A program made the translations under genes and the position numbers. Below the pieces are notes generated by a model. It searched no databases, had not been told where the DNA came from, and saw nothing but the letters and a program-made list of their open reading frames with translations. This document shows positions 36,039 to 43,917 of a stretch of 43,917 bases of DNA, one piece after another. Each line of letters opens with the position of its first letter. Within the stretch, counting starts at the first letter, position 1. This DNA is from Ceratorhiza oryzae-sativae (taxonomy: Eukaryota > Basidiomycota > Agaricomycetes > Cantharellales > Ceratobasidiaceae): the NCBI GenBank assembly GCA_030998015.1, contig JARWMV010000119.1, positions 1 through 43,917 of the forward strand, given 5' to 3'.

Positions 36039-38186
36039 TTTGAATTTGACCTGTACTCGCCTGGATCAGCGCTGTGCGCTGGCCTGGCTGAAATAGCGGG
36101 CTCGATATCCAAACCCACGGGTTAAAGTACGCTGAAATATTCCCTCCCGTGGGGTTAGGGACCGTCGCTCCGCTCGGGCCCATACCCCACGCCCGAGGCG
36201 GCCCCTCTGGCCGCGAGGTATTGCTCGGAATCAGACGCCGGCCGCGCTGGGGACGCCCGGTGGTTTTGGGCCCTAGTGCCCCCCCCCAAGTGGGGGGTCA
36301 ATGGCGCCACAAGTTTTGTGGCGCGCATTGCAATCATTGGGGGTCCATTTCCATCCATTATGGGAAAGGGTCGACGGTAAGAACAATTCCTTGTTCAAAT
36401 CTAAAAAAAAAACAAAGGATTACACCGATGACTTGGTGTGAGACAGCCGGAACCGTCTGTTTACCACTTCTGATCATCAAAGATGACACAGGAGGCCCTC
36501 CGGGGTCGCGGTATACAGGATTTCCGTCCTTGAAGGTAATCCAACAGAAGAACGACTCAGATTCCTGACCCCCGATTTGCGCCAAATCGGACTCTTCCCT
36601 TACAGGCCCCCGCTAATCGATGTAGATTTGCCTTCGCAAATCATCGATTAGTGGGAGCCCTCCGCGCTTAGGCCGCCCTGCGGGCGATCAAAGAGCGCGG
36701 AGGGGAAGAGGTTCCCTAGCAGCGTGTACTTGTACACGCTGACGACAGGGTTAGGCTTAATTCAGCAGATAAAACAAATTGTAATAGCTCTGATTTCCCC
36801 CCTCTGCTGATAAAATTTTGCTTACCCGTGCCCGCCTACGATCGCAGCTCCGCCTCAAGTTATATTTATTTAAGGATAAGATACGGTAACACAGCACATT
36901 TGGAAAATGTAACCCGTCTTCGCCGGAGACCGTCGTGTAGCGACGGCCCCGGCATAAATTCTAGGTTATACCTCCCCACTGAATCGTCGCCCGCCGGCGT
37001 TAGAGGGAATCCTAAAGATTCCCTCGTAGAAAATGACGACCGTTCGTCATTTTCAGCCGGCGGCTAAATATCGATATTATGCCGCGCACTAGCAATCGCA
37101 AACGGTTGCGATTGCTCACGTTGGTTGGTGGGACAAGTCCCACCAGCAACTAACGCGCGCGGGCCTTCGCAAAGCACCGATTCTTGACCCGTCCCCTAGA
37201 AGTTGTTGCACGTACGTGCAACAATTTCACGCTTGTAGAGGAGACGTCTGTGTGCGGCTTAAGCCGTACACAGACGGCTCCGAAGCACTCCGCGCTTAGG
37301 CCGCCCTGCGGGCGATCAAAGAGCGCGGAGGGGAAGAGGTTCCCTAGCAGCGTGTACTTGTACACGCTGACGACAGGGTTAGGGTAGGAGATTTACAAAG
37401 ATCGTTCGCTGCCAGAGGGGCGGCCTCGGAACCTGCATCCGGGTTATATGTGCGCCGAAATATTTCCCCTGATTGTCAGGAGGACCCTCCATAAAGGGCG
37501 TGGGCCCAGGCTAAATCAAGGGAGCAACCCCGCCGGGACCGAAGGGCTCCTTGGGGATCCGGAGAGGGTCTGAAGGACTTGATCTGGACAGACCAACTAA
37601 ATTAAAAAGCAGACTTGGTTGGATTTGCCGCCTCTCTAACTTGATGGACGGCATCCAATGCCGTCCCTTCCTAAATTGAAGTATGACCCCTATTTTTCCT
37701 GACCCGTCCCCTAGAAGTTGTTGCACGTACGTGCAACAATTTCACGCTTGTAGAGGAGACGTCTGTGTGCGGCTTAAGCCGTACACAGACGGCTCCGAAG
37801 CTTGAGGGTGAATACTCTTCGACAGGGTTAGGGTAGCTTTTCATTGACCGCAGGCCCGGAGAAATATTGATTTTCCCTTGGGTTTTCCCTTGGGTTTTCC
37901 CTTGGGTTTTCCCTTGGGTTTTCCCTTGGGTTTTCCCTTGGGTTTTCGGGCGGAGCCCCTGCGAGCCACCCGGCCCGCTCCCCGCGCGCGTTAGTTGCTG
38001 GTGGGACTTGTCCCACCAACCAACGTGAGCAATCGCAACCGTTTGCGATTGCTAGTGCGCGGCATAATATCGATATTTAGCCGCCGGCTGAAAATGACGA
38101 ACGGTCGTCATTTTCTACGAGGGAATCTTTAGGATTCCCTCTAACGCCGGCGGGGAGCGGATATAGGGCCGCAGGGGTTAATTTAC
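36039..38186. other. Spacer of hairpin composites
   Basis: No gene. GGGCCCATACC palindromes; an F3-like CGCCACAAGTTTTGTGGCG unit at about 36293-36340; a 190-bp block 36567-36755 repeated at 31837-32025; F1 36991-37162; an inverted copy (37174-37386) of the 25.0/40.4 kb composite; hairpin TTGATCTGGACAGACCAA near 37577; a 12-bp minisatellite (37871-37942); F1 37982-38153, whose flanks (GGAGCGGATATAGGGCC) match those of F1 34817-34988 inverted. Confidence 0.6.
37871..37942. repeat. Minisatellite, 6 x 12 bp
   Basis: TTTTCCCTTGGG repeated six times without change, followed by TTTTCGGG. Confidence 0.95.
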
Positions 38187-38263
38187 CTGAGTCGACCAGA
38201 TTCGAACTGGTATGCGAAGCCAACGCCAAAGATTGGTGTTTTTCCTAATTAAACTACAACTCA
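38187..38263 (-). tRNA. trnQ: tRNA-Gln (TTG)
   Basis: Acceptor TGAGTTG/CGACTCA, anticodon stem CCAAT/GTTGG with loop CTTTGGC giving TTG, T-loop TTCGAAT on ACCAG/CTGGT. A one-base shift would read TGG (Pro), but the stem does not support it. Confidence 0.8.
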
Positions 38264-39655
38264 TAATATAACCCGTCCTAGGTGAGAACTACGATCTCAT
38301 CAATAATATAACCCCATTTTGTTTAAGGACCGAAGGCCCATGACCCGCCGCCGTATGGACTTTGATTCCGAGGTAGCCTGGAACCTCGGGGTCCAGGCTA
38401 CCTCGCAATACCCCGCCTCCTGGATCTCTAGAGATCCAGGGAGCGGAGCTGCCTCAGCTGCCTAAGCTGCCCTAGAGGGACAGGAGGCGGCGGAAGGGCC
38501 GGCGAACGATCGTGCAAGCACGATCCTCCGCCGGCCCGGTTCCGATTCGAAGAATCCGGAATATTACTTTTTCGCTACCGCGCAAAGAGAACCATTGCGA
38601 GATCTTTACCCGGAGCTAGCGAAAAACTTGGAATTTAACCATGTTTGCCAATTCTGAACAACTCAGAAGTCCTTATAGACTTAAGATGGGACCAGAAGGG
38701 GGAAACCTATATAATTTCCGGAAGGTAATACTTTCCCCCTGCAAAAAGCCTAGGTACAATTAATTATACCTAGGACTTTTTGCCGGAAGAGCGCTAAAGC
38801 GGCCGTGGGCGGCAGGGGACTCCGTATTATCGTAATTTTCAATAGAGACCCCTCCGCGCTCTTTGATCGCCCGCAGGGCGGCCTAAGCGCGGAGGGCTCC
38901 AATAATCGGCGAGGTATTGCGAGGTACCCTGGAACTTTAAGTTCCAGGGTACCTCGGAATCAGACGCCGGCCGCGCTGGGGACGCCCGAAATGCACCTTT
39001 ACGGTGGTTTTGGGCCCTAGTGCCCCCCCAAGTGGGGGTCAATGGCGCCACAAGTTTTGTGGCGCGCATTGCAATCATTGGGGGTCCATTTGAAAGGGTC
39101 GACGGTTACATTTTGTTAGTTGCTCAATTTTAAAATAGTGTACCTAAATTTTCCCCCAATTAAATCAAATGGAATAGATCTATCCTTTTTCATGTAATAT
39201 ATTTAAAATCGATCTTTAATATGTTCTCATTTTATGTAGCGGTTAAGTTCTGTTTTTTTTTTATAAAAAACTATGTCTCTTTTATATTAATTAAAAAGAG
39301 TCGGTCTGAACATACCAACTCAATACTGGAGGAATTTAATCCTCCTCCATTAGCAAGAGAAAAACGAATGGCTAAGCTTAATCAATCAATCCCTCGAGAA
39401 TCGATGTAGATTTGCCTTCGCAAATCATCGATTCTCGGCGAGGTATTGCAATACCTCGCCGCTTCGCGGCCTCGCGCTCCCCTCCGGCGCCTGATTCCGA
39501 GGAATCAGGCGCCTCCCGTGGGGTATGGGCCCGAGCGGACCGACGGTCCCTAACCCCACGGGAGGGAATAAAATAAATTCACATTCGGTGCCTAGATTTA
39601 GAGGGCCACGTAAAGCGCGGAGTATTTCTTGTTTTCCAGGTGGAGATTCATTTTT
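38264..39655. other. Spacer with hairpins and one AT-rich unique block
   Basis: Hairpins: GAGGTAGCCTGG, a 34-bp element, CGATCGTGCAAGCACGATC, AAAAAGCCTAGG...CCTAGGACTTTTT (38740-38782, also at 8113-8153), GGTACC block, CGCCACAAGTTTTGTGGCG. The block 39095-39400 is AT-rich and free of hairpins. It holds a 62-codon plus-strand frame (39221-39409; FYVAVKFCFFFIKNYVSFIL then SILEEFNPPPLAREKR) that I do not recognise. Confidence 0.45.
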
Positions 39656-39954
39656 GCAGCGCGCTATGCGGCTGCCCAGCAGCGCGCTATGCGGCTGCCC
39701 AGCAGCGCGCTATGCGGCTGCCCAGCAGCGCGCTATGCGGCTGCCCAGCAGCGCGCTATGCGGCTGCCCAGCAGCGCGCTATGCGGCTGCCCAGCAGCGC
39801 GCTATGCGGCTGCCCAGCAGCGCGCTATGCGGCTGCCCAGCAGCGCGCTATGCGGCTGCCCAGCAGCGCGCTATGCGGCTGCCCAGCAGCGCGCTATGCG
39901 GCTGCCCAGCAGCGCGCTATGCGGCTGCCCAGCAGCGCGCTATGCGGCTGCCCA
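39656..39954. repeat. Minisatellite, 13 x 23 bp
   Basis: Unit GCAGCGCGCTATGCGGCTGC + CCA, 13 identical copies. GC-rich and strikingly uniform in a spacer. It gives open frames in all three plus-strand phases because 23 is not a multiple of 3; these are not genes. Confidence 0.97.
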
Positions 39955-40098
39955 GAAGACCTAATAAATTAGTCTGGTCTCTATCTCGGTCAACATCGTT
40001 CCGTGGTTTGCTTCCATGCAAGATTTATAAAATCTTGCTGGACCTGTATCCGCCGGCGGGCTGCCCTAGAGTAATTGACACGAGATAGGGTTTATAAG
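39955..40098. other. Repeat block beside tRNA-Thr
   Basis: 39967-40053 copies 33893-33979 (TAGTCTGGYCTCTATCTCGG..., with hairpin GCAAGATTTATAAAATCTTGC) and ends GTATCCGCCGGCGGG, an F1 edge with the element body missing. This resembles an excision or deletion scar of the F1 seen at 33974. Confidence 0.6.
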
Positions 40099-40171
40099 TG
40101 CCGAAAGTTGGAGTTGAACCAAGCATTTAAATCTTACAAGGAAATCGTTTTACCAATTAAACTATTTCGGC
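40099..40171 (-). tRNA. trnT: tRNA-Thr (TGT)
   Basis: Acceptor GCCGAAA/TTTCGGC, D-stem GTTT/AAAC, anticodon loop CTTGTAA giving TGT (stem ATTTC/GATTT imperfect), T-loop TTCAACT. Confidence 0.82.
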
Positions 40172-40229
40172 GGTAGGGTTGTGGTCCTGACCCAGGGAAA
40201 ATAAAACCCCCGGAAAGCGGGAAGGGGAC

Positions 40230-41715
40230 TTAAAGACCAATTTTGTAAAGCATCATTGAAGGCATTATGTTCTTTAACAATTCTCCGCGCTCTTTGATCG
40301 CCCGAAGGGCGGCCTAAGCGGGGGCTCGTCTTGTGGCGCGCATTGCAATCATTGGGGAGCAGCTGAAAGGGAAGAGAGAGAACTCCTACCCTAACCCTGT
40401 CGTCAGCGTGTACAAGTACACGCTGCTAGGGAACCTCTTCCCCTCCGCGCTCTTTGATCGCCCGCAGGGCGGCCTAAGCGCGGAGTGCTTCGGAGCCGTC
40501 TGTGTACGGCTTAAGCCGCACACAGACGTCTCCTCTACAAGCGTGAAATTGTTGCACGTACGTGCAACAACTTCTAGGGGACGGGTCAAGAATCGGTGCT
40601 TTGCGAAGGCCCGCGCGCGTTAGTTGCTGGTGGGACTTGTCCCACCAACCAACGTGAGCAATCGCAACCGTTTGCGATTGCTAGTGCGCGGCATAATATC
40701 GATATTTAGCCGCCGGCTGAAAATGACGAACGGTCGTCATTTTCTACGAGGGAATCTTTAGGATTCCCTCTAACGCCGGCGGGCGACGATTCTGTGGGGC
40801 TGTATCACAGGTAATGATTTGGATGGAATTCTAAAACCGGCCCCATTTTTGTTAATGGTGCAATTTAAATTCCATTTATGACCCGTGCACGCCTGCGAAC
40901 GCCTTGGCTTAAGCCAAGGCGGCCCTGGCGTGCGCGCGGCGTCTGATTCCGAGGCAATACCTCGCCGAGAATCGATGATTTGCGAAGGCAAATCTACATC
41001 GATTCTCGAGGGGGCTAAAAGATTTACCTCGGCCAAAGTAAAACAATTTGTGGAAAGATAAATTACTCGGTTTTTATTACAGAAACCACCGTCATCACAC
41101 AGCCAATAGGCGAGCCCTAAAGGCGTTAATAACTCACCGATGTTGTTAGGAATTATTTTGTTACCTTCAATGTAAAATAAGTTATGGAATTCGGTAAAAC
41201 AAGGCAACGAATAAGTTCTAAAATATACAGAACCATACTCCATCCCGGGCCGTGTTTTAAGAACCCGGCTCTGAGTTTTAGGAGCAGTAAGGCAATAAGT
41301 TATGAATAAGTCGAACAGGTGAAAAAGATAATCCTTGTGAATTAGCCCTTGTTCAAATTTTAATAATACATTTACACCCCCTTTACCTTTTCTAAAATTC
41401 AAATCACCCAAAATAAGACCAATTAGTATATCTTTGTGGTATTGGGAAAGAACAAATTTCGATCGCTCTAGACTGGAAAGGCCCCGTGTTTGAACAGTTT
41501 GATTTTGGAAAGTAATTCCCCGCCGGCGTTAGAGGGAATCCTAAAGATTCCCTCGTAGAAAATGACGACCGTTCGTCATTTTCAGCCGGCGGCTAAATAT
41601 CGATATTATGCCGCGCACTAGCAATCGCAAACGGTTGCGATTGCTCACGTTGGTTGGTGGGACAAGTCCCACCAGCAACTAACGCGCGCGGGCTGTTTAA
41701 TAAATTATTTTTCAT
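40230..41715 (-). CDS. Free-standing LAGLIDADG_2-type HEG (three insertions)
   Basis: ATG at 41715 (MKNNLLNS), F1 (41520-41691), then HKDILIGLILGDLNF (first motif), GLIHKDYLFHLFDLFITYCL, YFRTYSLPCFTEFHNLFYIE, IGELLTPLGLAYWLCDDGGF (second motif region) and CFTLAEVNLLA. After an F2-like insert (about 40881-41010): KWNLNCTINKNGAGFRIPSK and SLPVIQ. After a 500-base composite (about 40288-40803): ELLKNIMPSMMLYKIGL and TAA at 40230. Same family as HEGs at 3.4, 17.3 and 25.6 kb but without a long hydrophobic N-terminus. No intron core or exon was seen around it; it lies between tRNA-Leu and tRNA-Thr. Confidence 0.8.
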
Positions 41716-43478
41716 GGTAATTTGTGTTTTCGATCTTATGACTTCATGTTTCGTATTAAATTTCTAGGTTTTTCAACCGAAGGACCAGCTGGGATCATAA
41801 TAAAAATGACCTAGAAACATAACCCCGTGGGCAGCATGGCTTAATACTTGCTGCTCCAGGTAACCAGGTTGATCTGACTAGACCAACCTGCTTCAATATT
41901 TCAATTGACGGAAGTTGATCTGGTCAGACCAACTGACTTTTTTGCAGACGTCAATTTCCCGTCGGGTCGTAGGGGGATTGAAGAGTTATTATTGTAATAA
42001 AGCAGGCCTTGTTTTAATTAAAGCCCGCTTTTTTAATGATGTTTCTTACCCGTGCCCGCCTACGATCGCAGCTCCGCCTCAAGTTATAAACATTTCCGAA
42101 GCCATGTTCTTGGTATACAAAGACCGCAGAGCTGGTCCTGCGCGGCTAAATATTTAGAATTGAAAATCTTTTGAGAACCATGGCATAGCCCGCGCCCTAC
42201 AAACGAAGATGAGGCGTGACAAAGCCGACAGGACGGCGGCAATTGCCGCCCATGTCGCGGCATCTACAATACAGAACTCCTAATTGACCACGGGCCCTAG
42301 CATTAATTGTAGGGTCCCACTAATATCACCCCATTTTGTCTAAGACCTTGACCCGCCGCGGGCTGACGACAAAGGAGTAATGCCGTACTCAATAGGTTCC
42401 AATTCTGTCTAAATTTTAAATTGGTATGGTACCCCATCCTCTGAAAAAGGGTCGTCTTCCAGATGGAGATTATTCTCCTCCAGAAGACTTTAAACAAAAA
42501 TCCACTTCCTTCTGGGCCTATCTACGTAGTCCGCGGAGCACGCCCTTTTAAAACAATCATTCCCTGAACTTTTCTTCCCCTTTTCCAACAGGGCGGATAA
42601 AGTGTGATTGACTAAAATTGAACAGAAAAGCTACCCTAACCCTGTCGAAGAGTATTCACCCTCAAGCTTCGGAGCCGTCTGTGTACGGCTTAAGCCGCAC
42701 ACAGACGTCTCCTCTACAAGCGTGAAATTGTTGCACGTACGTGCAACAACTTCTAGGGGACGGGTCAGGCATAATTAAGGGGTTCGGTTTGAAATATCAG
42801 GGCCCCTCTAAATCTAACCCGTGCACGCCTACGATCGCAGCTCCGCCTCAAGCGTGAAGTTGTTGCACGTACGTGCAACAATTTAAGCTAGAGGATCAGC
42901 TGCGGCCCTGGCGTGCGCGGGCGTCTGATTCCGAGGTACCCTGGAACTTAAAGTTCCAGGGTACCTCGCAATACCTCGCCGCTTCGCGGCCTCGCGCTCC
43001 CCTCCGGCGCCTGATTCCGAGGAATCAGGCGCCTCCCGTGGGGTATGGGCCCGAGCGGACCGACGGTCCCTAACCCCACGGGAGGGAATAAAATGAATTC
43101 ACCTACTGACCCCCAAACATGTGCAGCTACGCTGCATTGTTTGGTGGGCAGCAATGTCGGGGTCTACTGACCCCCAAACATGTGCAGCTACGCTGCATTG
43201 TTTGGTGGGCAGCAACCCCCCGATATTGTAATGCCCGCCGGCGTTAGAGGGAATCCTAAAGATTCCCTCTAACGCGCGCGGCAATGTCGGGGGTCTACGG
43301 TGCCTAGATTTATAGGGATTCCCTGTATTACAGTCTTCCAGGGTGGAAATAAATATCCATCACAGAAAAAACCTTCCGAGCTTTAGCTCGGCATATAGCG
43401 TAAAAGACGCATATATTATTTAACCCTTAATTTTACGCGATTATTGTAACAATAATTTATTTTGTTTAAATAAATTAA
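41716..43478. other. Spacer with hairpins
   Basis: No gene. Hairpins GGTTGATCTGACTAGACCAACC and GTTGATCTGGTCAGACCAAC (41866-41935); CGATCGCAGCTCCGCC units at 42062 and 42835; GTCTTCCAGATGGAGATTAT hairpin near 42450, with relatives near 6412, 32182, 35655 and 43334; GGTACC block 42927-42969; F3-like units 43107-43147 and 43168-43208; F1 remnant 43235-43281. Confidence 0.55.
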
Positions 43479-43561
43479 TACGAACAAAGAGACTTGAACT
43501 CTTACGGATCTACTCCACTTTTACTTAACAAAAGACTGGCTACCAATTTCAGCATGTTCGC
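43479..43561 (-). tRNA. trnL: tRNA-Leu (TAA)
   Basis: Class II tRNA: acceptor GCGAACA/TGTTCGT, D-loop with AATTGGTAG, anticodon stem CTTTT/AAAAG with loop GTTAAGT (TAA), variable arm GGAGTAGATCC, T-arm AAGAG/CTCTT with loop TTCAAGT. Confidence 0.92.
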
Positions 43562-43917
43562 TTTTTAAATGGACTTGTTGTGGGATTTACAGCTCCTATG
43601 TATTTTGAAATATATAGGAGTATGTTCCGGAAAAAAAGAGACCGGAGGGGAGCAAAATTTTATATAGACCCCGGAACCGGCCCTGTGTGGTCCCTCTAGG
43701 AGGGGTTTCGCCCAAGGCCATGCAGGAACGGTTCGTGCGCATGACCTTATAAGCCGATTTTGTATCGCATCATAGTATAGACCCCCAACAAGGCAATGGC
43801 CTCCCAATGCGTCACAAACGTATTGGGGGGCCATTACCTTATTGGGGGCGGATGCCCCTCAAACAATGCAGCGTAGCTGCACATGTTTGGGGGGCAGTAG
43901 GAATATGCGGTGACAAC
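43562..43917. other. Spacer to the window end
   Basis: Contains CTCCTATGTATTTTGAAATATATAGGAG hairpin region and, from about 43780, F3-like units (ACCCCCAACAAGGCAATGGC..., GGGGGGCCATTACCTTATTGGGGG). No gene. Confidence 0.5.

Noticed and set aside
36358..36585. A 75-codon minus-strand frame sharing SLMIRSGKQT with 6.7 kb
   Set aside because: The shared part is about 20 bp of spacer sequence, the rest is unrelated, and it overlaps repeats; not enough to call a gene.
39629..40088. Three overlapping open frames of about 110-190 codons at 39.5-40.1 kb
   Set aside because: They are read-through of the 23-bp minisatellite in three phases, with the same peptide (SSALCGCPAARYAAAQQRAM) in each; no gene content.
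1466..43281. CRISPR-like arrays
   Set aside because: The repeats are long, palindromic and irregularly dispersed, with no regular spacers and no cas-like genes; the context is mitochondrial.
29458..43917. Possible rRNA genes in the gene-poor right half
   Set aside because: I looked for conserved SSU and LSU signatures (for example the GTGCCAGC and GGATTAGATACCC regions, the decoding-site region) on both strands and found none.

Overview
The window looks like part of a large, repeat-laden fungal mitochondrial genome. Evidence: recognisable nad2, nad3, a cox3 5' exon and an rps3 (var1/S3-type) gene; nine confident mitochondrial-type tRNA genes; group I intron cores; many LAGLIDADG and GIY-YIG homing endonuclease (HEG) reading frames; and one in-frame TGA at a position that is Trp in sister proteins (genetic code 4). 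Every core gene and tRNA lies on the minus strand; coordinates run opposite to transcription. The lineage cannot be fixed from this window. A free-standing rps3 and nad2 followed directly by nad3 would suit a basidiomycete or an early-diverging fungus, which is inference only.

Layout in transcription order (high to low coordinates). 43.9-29.5 kb: a tRNA/spacer region (Leu, Thr, Gln, Lys, Ala, Phe, Tyr, a disrupted tRNA-like gene, two CAT tRNAs) packed with GC-rich hairpins, two minisatellites and one free-standing LAGLIDADG HEG. 28.96-21.6 kb: rps3 in pieces, with two related group I introns and three HEGs. 20.1-12.98 kb: nad2 in three exons (I infer 531 codons plus stop) with two introns. 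12.98-10.17 kb: nad3 fused in frame to a GIY-YIG HEG. 10.1-8.2 kb: a second, N-terminally truncated nad3 with an older, decayed GIY-YIG HEG. 5.57-1.64 kb: cox3 exon 1 fused to a LAGLIDADG_2-type HEG, then a broken second cox3 exon fused to a LAGLIDADG_1-type HEG. 1-1637: an inverted copy of rps3 sequence from 24614-22978.

The outstanding feature is a set of palindromic GC-rich elements (called here F1, F2, F2b, F3, F4, F6 and a 34-bp element) present in dozens of copies. They sit in spacers, HEGs and gene remnants but not in the continuous exons of nad2, nad3, rps3 or the first cox3 copy. Conceptually removing them rejoins HEG reading frames exactly. For F3 the insertions are flanked by 6-bp direct repeats (seven perfect cases) and for F2 by 5-6-bp direct repeats, i.e. 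apparent target-site duplications. This points to non-autonomous, MITE-like mobile elements in mitochondrial DNA.

A second theme is gene-tail capture. At cox3, nad3 and nad2 a HEG follows the gene in frame, and a second divergent copy of the gene end lies just behind it. At nad3 this has happened twice.
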